This document shows, piece by piece, positions 49,061-62,187 of a DNA stretch of 64,000 bases (position 1 is the stretch's first letter; each line of letters starts with the position of its first letter). The notes under the pieces were generated by a model that searched no databases, had not been told where the DNA came from, and saw nothing but the letters and a program-made list of their open reading frames with translations. The DNA is from Beaufortia kweichowensis (lineage: Eukaryota; Chordata; Actinopteri; Cypriniformes; Gastromyzontidae), in contig CM032809.1 of NCBI GenBank assembly GCA_019155185.1, positions 7,708,621 to 7,772,620 on the forward strand. The letters run 5' to 3'. Made by a program: the position numbers and the translations under genes.

Positions 49061-52000
49061 ACTGTGGGGGAGTACAGTCTCAACAATTTCATTGAGTCTT
49101 TTCATCGTCTCGCAAACACATTTCATATTTATACATTTAATAAAATACGATCAACACATTATATGTGAGTTTATATGACTATAAATAGGTTGACTATATT
49201 TTCTCGACGTGTCTCACAGCAAGCAAAGTTGTTAAAACTTTTAAACCGAAATCTAAGGCATTTCATTTTATCCCTCGTGCACAAAACAGTTTAAACATAC
49301 AAATAATTAATTAAAGAATATATTGTCGGGTTAATAGGTACATTTTACAATTTTTGAATGAGTGGTTAAAAAGCTTAATAGCAGTGTTTTGATTTGCTTG
49401 TTTTGTGATTATTGGAGAATTTTTGCAGTTTAATCTTTGCTGACCGGCTTACATTTGCACGTTCAAGTCAAATATGAAAACAATCGAAGTTTGTTTTTTA
49501 CCCAAAATGTCCTTTATGTAGAATGCTTTAGCTGTCAAATACACTACGAATATATCAGGACATTGCTGTGGTTTTACTACAGTTGTGATGTTGCATCGTG
49601 ATATGATCTTTCTCTGCAATAAAATGACTATACGCTTAAAAATAACAGTTGCGATTTTTAATATATATTCTGATTACTGGCATATAAAATTGCTGCATCC
49701 TTAAGCCAGCAAATCTGTTTATCAAATATTTGCTTGCTCAGGGGCAGGACAACTAAAAACTAATTTTCATATCGTTAAATATGTTTGGCAGATTTTGAGA
49801 TTACATTGATATTACTGATCTTTGTTTCAGAAATGTTTAAAACGTCCTGAAGCACAAAAAGTTTTTGGAGAGAAATAAGAAACCAGAACTAAAAATAATA
49901 AAATTATTGTTAAAGATTTAAATAATGTTTCATGTAATAGCATAATGAAGCTAAGTAGCAAAATTAATGCAGCTGAATATTCAAAGACTATTTTCATATT
50001 CAACTAATGATTGGTTTTATATATAGAAAGCATAAAATAAGGAATAAATTGCAACAGGCCAATTTAAAAAAAGTTTTACCTTTATACAGTCCAAAATCCT
50101 CTAATATCCTGAAGTTTAGAATATTTATCTTAAATTAAAGTTGTTTAAAGATGTTTACACAAGACCATGTAGTCTTGTGTTGAGAAGGGGGCACACCCAT
50201 AAACATTTTGGTTTAGACCTTGTGGTTAAACATAGTATATATGTTACATTTACAAATCAATGATATGCAGTAGTAAAAAGCAGTTGGCCTGAAAAAACAA
50301 TCAATTCTATTAAAAAGTTAAAAAATGTGTTAAAATGTTATCGGCCCAAACATTCTTTCAAAACTGCAATCAAATTTTCATCTAACATACAATAATGTGC
50401 ATGTTAGCATTCCTGAGATGCAACAAATTCAGAGTTTTGTTTTCAAGGAAACAATGTTGTATTGAGCAAGCCTTTCAAGCAAATCTTTTTAAGATCTTTA
50501 GCTTTCACTCGAGGCATTTCTTTTGCCACCTGAGGTTCACCCTGCAGCACAGCACCTGCTTCAGGGATGTCATACGCTTGACCTCCTCACTGTCTGTTAT
50601 AGACAAGAGCAGATGTGCATAAAGAAAAGTTCAGTAACACTGCTGTCAGTAAAGCAGCATCGAAATTCTTTAATATTAATACAATTCAATGTGTTGATAG
50701 GAATAATTATTAAGCAACTAAATCACACTTTAATTTTAAAGTAGTATATTTGTGGCATCAATAAAACAGGCATTTATAGCTGAAACGAATACTAATACTT
50801 ATTTTTACAAATAACGTGTTTACAGATTGCACATTTAGCTGTTAAGCAATAGGTTTTCTTCCGTGTTTTAAATGATACTTTACTGCAAGAAGAAATTTAG
50901 ACCGGCCACTGCTCCGTAATGTTTTTTCTCGTATAGAAATAGAAAAAAACAAGTTGAAAACATCAGCAAGTCGTTTATCATTAATAATTTTATATTTTTG
51001 TGTGTATTATATTTCGATGTAGGAAATCGAGTGTTCATAGCTTTCCCACCCCCTATTTTATTATATATAAAATAATAGAATAAATTGTAAAGAAACAAAT
51101 CAAAATTTAATTAAACTGTTTGATAAATTAATTAAATACCATTATATTAACTACATTTTGAGGATCGAAAATGACGTTTAATAGGAGTAATGCAGAGGTC
51201 CGTAGAAAACTGTTATTGATAAAGTTTTATCTCGTTTACGTCACAGAACTGTTGTGAGTGGAAGCACGTGCCACGCCCCCTTAGGCAAAGAGTGCGTGGG
51301 CACTGTTCAAGTTAAAAGTGCTGTGTAGATGACGTATCAGTGTTTGACGTATCCACGTTATGTAAAACTTTCCACACGAACTAATATGAGATGAACGCAA
51401 TATATTAAAGTAACCTCTCTTGTATGTGGGACGATTCATTAAATCAAAATATACGTGCAAAATATAAAAATCGAGTAACATCAGATTTGGTCACTAATAT
51501 TTTTTTCTTAGATATTTTGTATTTAAATTAGATTGTTAGATATATTGTAACATTATATACAAATGAACATATATCTGTGCAAATAATAGTAGATGGATTT
51601 TTATTAAACTTTTTTATTAAATGTTAAATAGCATCTATTTTTACTTCCTATCTTTTAATTTCACTTCTATTTTTAAATAATCCTTTTGTCTACTTTCTTG
51701 TGTTTCCCCAGTGTATGTTGAAGGACCATGTCTGCCCAGCAACAGTATGTTTTAGGGGACATCCAATGCCCTTGTATCCCATCCGCTTGCAAATTAAGGT
51801 AAACCATATGCTGTTGCACAAAGCACACTCAAGACATGTTTTCTACCTGTATAGTTGTAAAATAATAACAAAGCTGAACTTCTAATGTCACTAAGGCTTA
51901 TTAGAGCCGAAGTGAGTGCTTTCATTGGCTGAGAAATTATTTTTACATTCTCCGAAAGTTACATTGTAATGTGTCATTTTGTTGTAAATGTATAGCTCAT

Positions 52001-53500
52001 ATAACATTTCACCAAACCACTTACATGAGTATTCTCTCTAAATGCTGTTTTCCATTTAGGCCTTTTTCAGAAATGCAATAAAAGTTAGATCTCTAACCCC
52101 CTCTACTGGTGTGCAGTGATGCTAATGAGCAGGGTGTTTTATAGCTGTAGGCAGAATGATCATAGGTCTCCAGGGTAAGCTTGGCTAGTGGTAGAATTTC
52201 AAATATTTACTGGAGATGGTTCAAAGGTCAAGTTAAAGCACAAAAGGTTAGAATGCTCTTATAAAGTCAAGTCACATGGGGCACAAATTATAATGTAGAA
52301 CAGTTGATCTTCGCCTGCCAAACCCATGACCAGTAGGGTTATTGCATGAAAAAACTACCCAAACTAAAGGTCACTGTATAAGAGCAGGTGACCTTTAAGA
52401 CAGTGTATTTGAAGTGAGTAAATGCTGCTGGTGTTTATATTGTGGATAATACTACGATTCATACCTCATAGCTTATTCATATTCATGTATATTTTCCATT
52501 AAGTGTAATATAACGTGTTTCTAAATAATTGTTACAAACCTCGACTTTCTAAAATTGCTACTGCTTAAATAACCAGCAGATGTCGTCGTTAATTCAACTC
52601 TTTGGTCTAACCAGTTGAGTCATCGGTGGCTCTTTTAAGCTTGTGCTCTTGTGTACGTGCATGACATGGTTTGCTTTTGGGCACAGACAGTGTATGCTTG
52701 TCTGTGTGTGTGCTATATGGTGAGGTTGGTGAAAAGGTGAGTGTTTAAATCGATTTGGGGTGATTATAAAAACAGAAGAGGGGGATTTGGGGGTTCGTAT
52801 AGCAAATATGTCAATCCCACATAAAGAGAAATGACTTATAAATGTCTTAAAACAAGACAGGCTGATGACAGGCTGATGTACAAATCGTTGAATAATTACA
52901 GATGCACTTAGGGGATGTACATGGACCACTTGATATATGATGTGATTTGTATATATATAATTTCCCAAATGTGTTTTTCTTATATTCGTTAGTGAGGTGA
53001 TATACACGTAGTACATTTACAGTTGGGTCGTGAAATAAGCTCGAGAAAAGGCTCGACCTCGTAGCGAGAAAACGTAGTTGATGTGGGCGTTAATTTGCGA
53101 GAAAACATGATTTGGCTGGATGTAGTTTCAGCACCGTGGTCAGAGCTCGATGAGAACAAAAGGCGGATTAGCGTCCTTGATATCAGGGACCGTCGATCAT
53201 TTACATGCGGAGGAAGAAAACGAACATCCAGATAAAGCAGTTGTGAATGCTATTTGTATCAGTGTAAATTTCCATCTGGTAAAACAAGTCAATCTCTGTT
53301 TTCCACCAGTAAAATAATAGAGTTTGTCATATTTTTAATGGCACATTATTAATGCTTATGTATAGAAATTGTAAGATAATGTAGCCCATCAAAGGTATTT
53401 TCTTTTCATCAGCGTTTTATTTGTTATAAAACAAAATGTATAAATGATCACATATGTCTGAATTACTCATGGTGGATGCAGTTTATGGTAGTGGTAATGA
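49061..53500. other. Intergenic region between rprd2 and celf3
   Basis: No gene supported. A GC-richer patch at 51240-51310 contains CACGTG (near 51266) and GCCACGCCCCC. The rest is AT-rich and the short open frames have no family resemblance. Confidence 0.5.
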
Positions 53501-53519
53501 AAGAGACAGCTGTTCATTG

Positions 53520-53745
53520 ACAGCACCCAATGGTTTTGCGGCTACGCTTTATAAGAGTAAAATACAGACGCTCCCTTACGTCGAGTAAGCATCACGGTTT
53601 CCACACCCCGAGGGAGGACAGGAGATGGACAGGAGGGAGACACCGGCTTTCGACGTCAAAAGCTACGGGTTATACAGAGTGTCAACAGCGTGAATATAGG
53701 CTACAGCGTTAACGGGTGTCTTCGTCACTGCCTCTGCATATATTC
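53520..53745 (+). other. celf3: Possible celf3 5' non-coding exon
   Basis: A locally GC-richer stretch with CpGs that ends at a strong donor, TATTC|GTAAGTGG (exon end 53745). It precedes the celf3 coding exon by 1.5 kb. Assignment to celf3 is inferred from position only. Confidence 0.35.
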
Positions 53746-55219
53746 GTAAGTGGAAATGTATTTTATTTGCGTTTGTAGTTGTATTGATTCACGCCTTCAT
53801 TCTAGTCAACAGGAGATATTTGAGAGGGCAAAGACAGACAAAAACCATGACGGTTCAAGGGTGACAGATGCACGGATTTAGTTGAATGCTTCTTGCTTTG
53901 CTTTTAAAATAAATGCTCACTGAGATCTCTCTTTGTATGTGCATGATCATATTTTACAACCAGACAGAAAGACGACAAATAAACAAACATCCCCATGGGA
54001 TTAACAAAAGAGAGAGAGATGAGGAAACGATAACAAATTTCTGCTTTACGCACGCCGGAGAGCTCGTAAAATGTGAACAGACATATGAGTATTTATTGAT
54101 TTAAAAGCGAGAAGTTTGTTTGGACAGTTGTATGCATTTATTCTTCATCATGTATGTGCGTATGTGTGAGCAGTTGGTGTCGTGACAAAGAGCCACAATA
54201 CGCCTGAGCCACCAGTCTGGATTAAACAAAGAAGCGATGGGCATATCAGTCAATATTTATATGCATTTCATTTTATTCTATTCATTTCTAATATGCTGAG
54301 TCTCCACAGCTTGTAACATAAGTTTCTTTGTTCTCCTGTAAAATTTAATTGTCTTATAAATTCCTTTATAGACACCAAATGATCACAGTCGTTCTGCTTG
54401 AAGCTATTTTAACATTTTATTATAATAAATTACCAAACATTTTAATACATGATAGACTCCTGACCAGATCATATATGCAAACAGTTATTGAATGTTTTTG
54501 AATTTTTGTAATTTAAGTGCAAAATATATATTTCCATGCATTCATAGTGATACTATTGATCTGTTTGGCATTGTATCATGTTCGTTAATGATTTTTAGCG
54601 CTTGCCACGCAGCACTATACCGATATATCTCAAGTTTTCTCCCACAAAATTTTTGCAATTAATTGAGCTCAAACCATTTAACACACAGTCTCGATGAAAA
54701 CTTTATTTTGTGGATGATTTTAGTATTCGGCGCTATTTTAAACGTTCATGCGTGAAAGAAGAAGGTAAAAGAGTTTCAAAATGTCCAGTTGTGATAAAAT
54801 GTTCGTCATTCAGAATAAATAAGACTATGTAGTATTTCCATGGTAAATTGCAATTAGTGATCCTTATATGCACACTGAATTGACTCATTTATATGTGGTA
54901 AGATCTTGTATATGATTCGCGTAACGGCAAAGCGTCTCCTTTACGCAAAATCGCAAGTTATTGTAGCTCGATTGGTAGAGCATTGCGTAAGCAACGCAAA
55001 GGTCATGGGTTCGTTGCCGTGGGAACATATAAAAAGTACAGATTAAATGCGCTGTAAGTCTTTTTGGATATAAGCCCAAATGTCTGCCAAAAGCAAAGCG
55101 TAATACCATGCTTACCTACTTACTGTCTTTCACTATTTCCAATTGCAAATACGCATCTAGTTCATTAAAGTGTTTCTCAAGTGTCATCTAGTCTTTCCGT
55201 TTCTCTGTTGTGCACTTAG
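53746..55219. other. celf3: Region upstream of the first celf3 coding exon
   Basis: No coding signal. It includes the SINE at 54960-55100. If the 53745 donor is used, this is a celf3 5' intron ending at TGCACTTAG (acceptor 55219). Confidence 0.4.
54960..55105 (+). repeat. tRNA-derived SINE (best-preserved copy)
   Basis: Starts TGTAGCTCGATTGGTAGAGC (A-box), then GCGTAAGCAACGCAAAGGTC, GGGTTCGTTGCCG (B-box), and a tail GTAAGTCTTTTTGGATATAA. Typical of the abundant fish tRNA-derived SINEs with a conserved 3' tail. Stem mismatches rule out a working tRNA. Confidence 0.75.
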
Positions 55220-55342
55220 AGCTGTCACGTTTCAAACCTTTCCACCGGGACTCGTGTTTATCACCGCGACTCTTACTCATCCGCCGAGCCGCTCTCCAGT
55301 GCTGAAACACCGGGCGCAGCTGTCGCTCCGTCCCCTGTCCTA

Positions 55343-56035
55343 ATGAAGGAGGCCGACGCCATCAAGCTCTTCATTGGCCAGATCCCACGGAATCTGGAGG
55401 AAAAGGACCTGAAGCCCATCTTTGAGCAGTTTGGGAAGATCTATGAGCTTACGGTGATCAAGGACAAGTACACGGGGATGCACAAAGGTAATTAAACGAG
55501 ATTGACGCGGATCTATTGAACGGACGGTCTCAAGGGGAGATGGTGGACTAATGGTGCTAGATGAGTTTCCTCTCCATATCTTAAGAGAAAAGTGCGTCTT
55601 TGTTAAGACATTTAGGGCCTGTTTGAGGTCTTGTTCGTAATGTGTTCTTTGACACCAGGGCATGTGTAACAGGCTGTTTTTTCATGTATTATGTATTACT
55701 TGAAACTCAACAAAATGACTTAAAAGCTATGTGTATTGCATTTTTTGTTATCTTTCATTTAATCTTGCATTTATTTCTTCTTATGGAATTTTGCTTTAAT
55801 TATTTTTGTCTCATGCTTTATTTTTTTCACTTCCTTAAATTTACAAAAGGCATTTGTACTAAAATCATAAATTGATTTGTTTTATCCTATTATTAATTTT
55901 TTTCTAAGTCTGTTACACTTTTATATTTACAGTCTACATTGTGTTTCTTTAGGTTGTGCATTCTTGACGTACTGTGCGAGAGAGTCAGCCTTAAAGGCCC
56001 AGAATGCATTGCACGAGCAGAAGACATTGCCGGGG
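55343..56035 (+). CDS. celf3: CUGBP Elav-like family member 3 (5' exons, partial)
   Basis: Neural RNA-binding splicing and translation regulator with three RRMs. Coding exon 1 is 55343-55487 (its exon probably begins at 55220 after CACTTAG), coding exon 2 is 55953-56035 (83 nt, the family size). Together they give most of RRM1: [20 protein letters not shown] with RNP2 (LFIGQI), [19 protein letters not shown], then [20 protein letters not shown] with RNP1 and LHEQKTLPG. The start [10 protein letters not shown] matches the CELF3 N-terminus rather than CELF1/2 or CELF5/6. The donor GGG|GTGAGT at 56035 opens an intron longer than 7.9 kb; no later exon was recognised before 64000, so RRM2, the linker and RRM3 lie to the right. 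Confidence 0.94.
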
Positions 56036-58385
56036 GTGAGTTGTCACAGTTAATAAATTGAACGCAGGGTGTATAAAACAAATAGATTTATTTAAGCCTG
56101 AAAACTTTCCCAAATGTCTATATATAGGACCGAGTACCCAGAGCATAAAGCGTTTATCATAAATGTTATAACAGGATTAAAGGACGTGATGTCAGTTCTA
56201 AAATTGGTAACAACACATTATACGGTTCAGGAAAGAGGATCTGTGGAAATCTGCGTTGACTGAACAGACTTTAATTAGGAATGTAGGAGGGAACAATCCT
56301 TAAAGGCATTCGCGATCATGTCGTTCTCTCTCTCGTCGTTGATTAGCTGTTAGGCCATCTGCCACTGCCGGAGCCGACCTGTAAATTCTCTGTAAAAGTC
56401 TCAAGACTGTTGTCAAATGTATGATGAGGTTTTTTTAATATATAGGTGTGTAAGGATTAGGTATGATCTTCAAATACATCCGGGAAGCTATACGCTCCAT
56501 GCTTCCATCTATAACCGATTGTTGTTAATTAGATTTAAATCAAGCAAACCCAGGGGAATCTTTTCCGCTCATATTCTATTTAAGCAAGTTTAATTTCCAC
56601 AAGCGGAAGCAACATGATGCGCAAGAGAGAAATGTCATAAAAGCAGAGACGTGATGTTGACCGAGCGACCAATCATAAGAGCTTCTGGTGCAGCTGAACA
56701 GACACTGAAAAGCCAACTGTGCTCCCACCAGACGTCGGCTAATGAGGGGATATATGGCTTTATTACTCCGTGTGTCACGTGTTGAAGGCCGATTGTGTGG
56801 TATCATATCCAGCAAAATTAAATAGAAGCATGATTGAAGTAAACAGTTTAAAGTGCACAGTATTCTGGTTTTGTGGCATCTGTTTAGGTCTGTTTTTCCT
56901 TATGGTGACCGGCGTATGCGCATGTGTGCTAAAGAGTAACTCCAGAACAAATCCCGTTATTAGCATGACAGTAGTCTGACCTTTGCGACCTCTCCAGGCA
57001 CAGATCAGCGGGCACCCCCAGCTTTAAATCCTCCCTATCTTCCTTCTCTATCCCTCCATCCTTCTTTTAGTCCACCCCCTTCACCTAAGCCCGGTGAGAC
57101 AGCGTTCAGACCCCCCCCGAGGTACAACATGAAGCACATTATTAAGGACAACAACCCCCTTTCCTAAAGAGAAATCTCTCTTCCTCTTTCTCTGCCTCTT
57201 TCTTTCTGCACACACAGACATCCCAGCTGTATGGCATTATTACCAGCTCATGGCACCTGCCATTCAGAGCAGGCCCCACCCCCAGCCTGTCAATCATAGC
57301 CAATCGCTCCGGCAACTCTGCGTGATGTGTGTTTAGAGTGCGTGCGCGGGTGAGATAGGAATTGTACACGATGGGGGAGAGAAGCCGATAAGATAAGAGA
57401 GAAATTGGCTTTGGACCTGCATTTCTAACCTGTTTTCTTTTGGTTTTGTTCACACTGAACCCAAATCTGATTTAGGTTTCAATCGTGTTAAATTGGATCA
57501 GACCGTTCGAATGATATACTTAATAGTTGGTGTATGTACATCCGTTGTTATAAGCATCAGTGTGATAGTAAAAGACTTTAGACACCATCACATATTGTGT
57601 TTAGTTGTGTTTATTTTTAATTCATTTTTAGATCATGTTTATGCATAAAAATGCATAATGTAGATGTCATGATTTATTTCATTGGCTGATCAAACTACAA
57701 ACAACTAAACTTAAGTTTATGTCAGATATGCTATAAAACCAAACGTTTGCTGCCTTCCCGAGCGCTTCCTCAGTATTCTCTCTGTTTGTAGTTCATGAAA
57801 AACAGCTTTTAATTTTGCCAACATTGAAAGCATGAATAAAAGATCGTCTGTGAATTGAAGGGAGAGGTAAAGGAAGAGAGGGGGAGGAGGGGCTGAACAG
57901 ATGGCACGGTTGGAGTGGCACCTGGCCTTATGTTTAATTTCAGGTGAGAGGGACACCGTGATTGTGAGAATGGAGACGCAGGGTCCTCTTTCTGCTTGAC
58001 CATCCCATCTTCTCCTCCCCCTTTTTATCTCTCCTATCTCTCTCGCTCTCTCTGCCTATCGTTGCCATCCCAACGTGTTTGCATAGCTCTGTTTATCACA
58101 CGGGCACAACAAAGCGGCGACCAAGACACTTCAGTCGGGCTCTTAAAGCCGGGCGCGTTATTCTCGTACACGCTCTCTGCCTCCTCTCGTTTCAGATTGC
58201 CTCTGTCTGTTTGTAATTCGCTCGTTGGCCACGTCTCAAATTTTATTCCCTATGGCCTGCTTCACACTTTAATGAAAACAGCAGCTAGTGGGGCAGAAAT
58301 ATTAAAAATTTGGGGTTTTATCATATAATATAACTCGACTTGCAGCGTTTTATATTAAGCTCTGTGTTTTCTTGTGGTTTAATTA

Positions 58386-58503
58386 ATGCTGTGTTCCAGA
58401 CTTGGATTTAGGATATTTCCTACTTCGAACTCAGAAATAACTTCTGGATTTAGTAGGTTGAAGTGGGAAGTATCCTAAATCCGAGGTGTATGGAGTGCAG
58501 CAT
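58386..58503. mobile_element. Small palindromic MITE
   Basis: 118-bp element starting ATGCTGTGTTCCAGACTTGG and ending GAGGTGTATGGAGTGCAGCAT. The arms TTTAGGATATTTCCTACTTC and GAAGTGGGAAGTATCCTAAA are inverted copies, so it can fold into a long hairpin. A right-arm fragment occurs at 8315-8365. No coding capacity. Confidence 0.65.
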
Positions 58504-59043
58504 AACTTCTTTTCCTGGCTGTTTCAGGAATAGCTTTATTTACTTTTGCTTCTGCCACAGACTAGGTAGCTTAACTATTTGTATTATTTATCATCATTAT
58601 GAGTTAAAGCTTTAAATTGTTCCCGTTGGTTATTAATAATAGCAAAAGCAGCACATAGCAGTTCATTCAGTTAGTTCTTTGTCTTTAAAGTACATTTTTC
58701 AACGCATACATTTTTGCGTTATCGCGTTTGGGACGAGTTGTGCGTCTGAACCCATGTGTTTAAAAGAGCGTCTGTTGTGTCTTTGTTGTGGGGGAGGGGA
58801 GGGCAGGTGTTATTACTCAGAGAAGGGGGTGGATGGTGTGTGTGAATGTCTGGATGTTTGTTTGTGGTTTGATACAATGTGTTCATTTTTTTATCTGTAA
58901 AGTTGAACAAGATTAGACTTAATGGTTGTGTGCCACAAATATGTTACAAGCAAGAAATTTGTGTTGTTTCCAGTGCACTACACTTGGCTGACGTGTACGT
59001 GTAAAACCGTAAATCTGTGAATATCCACTTAAAGCCGTGTAGA

Positions 59044-59065
59044 TGTGTGTGTGTGTGTGTGTGTG
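59044..59065 (+). repeat. GT dinucleotide repeat
   Basis: About 11 GT units followed by GAGAGTGAGAGAGAG, in the celf3 intron. Confidence 0.9.
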
Positions 59066-61245
59066 AGAGTGAGAGAGAGTACACAAACTTATTTCACTGC
59101 ACAAAAAAGAAACAAGCCAATCATATCAGACTAACCCAATCAGACCCTTTAAAAGAGTAATTGAGTATGTGCGCTCTCACGCTCGCCCGTTTTCCTTCCA
59201 AAAGCACTGGATGAAGTATATTTGACTTAGTGTCAGTGTCTATACTCACATCTAGACAGGATGAGTCCATTGTTCCAATGAATTGAAGGGTTACGGGGTT
59301 CGAGAGCGCAAAAGAGAGACAGAGGTGAAAGTAGGTCTAATTAAAGAGAAATTGGATGGATATGTGAAAAGGGGGGTGGGGGGTAAATTTGGGGGAAGGG
59401 GGAAATGAAAGAAAATTTGACATAATGAGCCGTGGGTGGTGGGGGGGAGGGTTCGCCATTGAAAGGGGAGGCGGCGGACGTCCACGAGCTTAAAGACAGA
59501 CATCTGCTTGCAAAAGTGTGTGTGTGGCCTTTGATGATTACACACTCCATGAGAGCAGAACTTAATCTGACACGCATCTATCCGGATTTTTTCACACCGT
59601 TGAGAAGTAAAATGACGTTTGTGTAGTAGAAACTTCAATGAAATGTCGATTTCAGACAAAATACAAAGACAAACGTTGATTATTACAGAAAGGATCATGA
59701 AGTCACGAACAGACATTTTTAATTGGTCTGTTTGTTGTCCGGAACGAATCAGAAATCTCAAGAGCTTGTTTGCCAGAGGTAATCTGTCTTCTTTCTGAAT
59801 GTGTCCCAGATCAATATAGTTGCTCAGGAAAAACCCATAAACGCACTAAATGATGAATATAGCATTTGCAGATTTCCTGATGAGCAATAAGGACTTATCG
59901 AACTTTCAATTTACAGTGTCCCGCAGGTTTTTTGAAACATGTATATATATTGTACAGACTCCTTGCTGCTTCTTTCATTCTGTTTCTTGTTTATGGTGGC
60001 ATTGACAGTTTAAAGTCTTTGTATCCGGTGTTACTGTTTAAGGTCTAGTGACTTGCACTTTTAAAACAGGTCAATTGATTAGAGCTTATTGATTATTTCA
60101 TTGATGAGGATTTCAGTCTGAAGGGTTTATCGCATGGCCGGGATGGCGTTGCCTTGTTTCATGGTGGTTGAAGTGGTATTTTATGGTGACAGCGTTTTAT
60201 TTCAATCTGTTTAAAGAACATTTTCTAGTAGTAAAAAAAATATCATACACAGCAGTTTCTGTGGCCCCATTAATTGATGTATTACATGAAATAAAACACT
60301 TACTTATTCCACTGCAGAAGTGTTCAAATGTTGTTTAAAAAAATTAAAAAACACAAATACATTAATGTTAATTTTAACATTAAATCTTCATGCTGAGTTT
60401 ACAAAAATCTAATATCAATGTTATCTAACAATTACCCATATTAAAACAACCTGCAAATTTGAAAATAAATGTGTTTTGCATGTTTAGTATGTAAAACTGC
60501 AAATTTTTGATTGCTGTTCAGTTTTACTGTTCAGTCTCTGTACTTGTTATAAAATGGCAGATTGATAGAGCAACTGAAGGAATAAGCGAGAAAAACGAGA
60601 TTGGAAAGAAAGAGAGTGGAATATATTGGGGGTGGGGTGGCGTGCAGGTTGATTACGGTCGCAGGTCCTGTTGCCAGGAGACGGCTGGGACGAGGGATGC
60701 TGGGTTGCTAGGAAACCGGCTCAATGCAATGGCCAGCGTTGCATGATGGGTACAGAGGGGAGATTGAGAATAGTCTTTGTGTAGATACACACCTACTTAA
60801 ACATCTGCCACTGCACACACGTTGACAAGTCACGAGAGAGAACAAATCACTCACACAGTCATTCTTTCCATTCACAGAGCAACAACATATACAAACAGCC
60901 TGTCTTGTGGGTTTATTGTGAGTCAATGTGAATTGTGATCTGATTTTGATCTGTTTTTATCAGTCACGATTGCATTCGTTTGCATATGCATGTGATGGGT
61001 TATCTGTGTGTTAGTGGAAACATGATGAATTGTTTGTATATGTGTTCACTTTATAAAGAGCTGGAGCAGAGTGAATGTCAGCTGATTGTATAATCTATGG
61101 ATTTAATATCCCATAATCCAAATGAAATCCCTGGCCTCAGATCAAGGGAGAGATTAAGTGTGTGTGCTCATCATGGCAGTGGACGTGCTGAAGTGATTTT
61201 GACCGTGGTGGTGCTCAGATGTGATGGCTTCTGGAAAGATATTGT

Positions 61246-61557
61246 GGTAACACCTTACAATATGGTTGTATTTGTTAACATTTGTAAATGCATTAGCTAA
61301 CATGAACCAACAATGAGCAATAGTTTCAGCATTTGTTAATCTTTGTTAATGTTAGTTAATGCCAGTACAATTGTTCAGGTTAATTCATTGTGCATTAACT
61401 AATGTTAACAGATATAACTTTTAAATAAAAAAATTGTAAATGCTAAAATTATCATAAAAAATATTAATAAATGCTGTAGAAATATTGTTTATTGTTAGTT
61501 CATGTTAGCTAATGTATTAACTATTGTCAACAAATACAACCTTATTGTAATGTGTTA
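61246..61557. mobile_element. TIR MITE in celf3 intron
   Basis: About 312 bp, starting GGTAACACCTTACAATATGG and ending CAACCTTATTGTAATGTGTTA, near-inverted termini of a well-known fish non-autonomous element. The interior is AT-rich with many AATGTTA repeats and no open frame. Confidence 0.65.
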
Positions 61558-62028
61558 TAAATATTGTATTAATATATAAATAATGTCTCTTGTGTTTGAT
61601 GGTAGATTTTATTTGCTTGAAAAATTATGTTTACTGTTGTATTTATAGATTTATATATTTATAAAAATACATTTCTTTGTTTAGTTTCAGCAGTGTGTCC
61701 TGGTTTTCTTCTTTTTTCTAAATGTGAGAGTCATTGTACTATTACAATAGGTAAAAAATTACATCTGTAAGCTGTTATTTATTTTAAATGAAATATTGTA
61801 TTGCTGTAGCTGTAATGCTTATTGAGTTTTTAAAAAAAGAAAATGCGGTTGTAGAAGGATCTGTACGGTTATGTGGTTTTGGTTAGACTGTCCGTTTGAT
61901 TTTCATTGATGAGCTGAATTTGTGTGAGCCAACAGGTTTCTTTTGCCTAGACGGCGCATGAATCTTTTCTGCCTGTTGCTTTGGCAACCATAGCAGTTAC
62001 ACCATCCACTTACCATCCCCAGTATCTG

Positions 62029-62187
<159 letters not shown>

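Noticed and set aside
54960..55030. tRNA gene.
   Set aside because: A- and B-boxes are present but the acceptor and anticodon stems do not pair, and a SINE tail follows.
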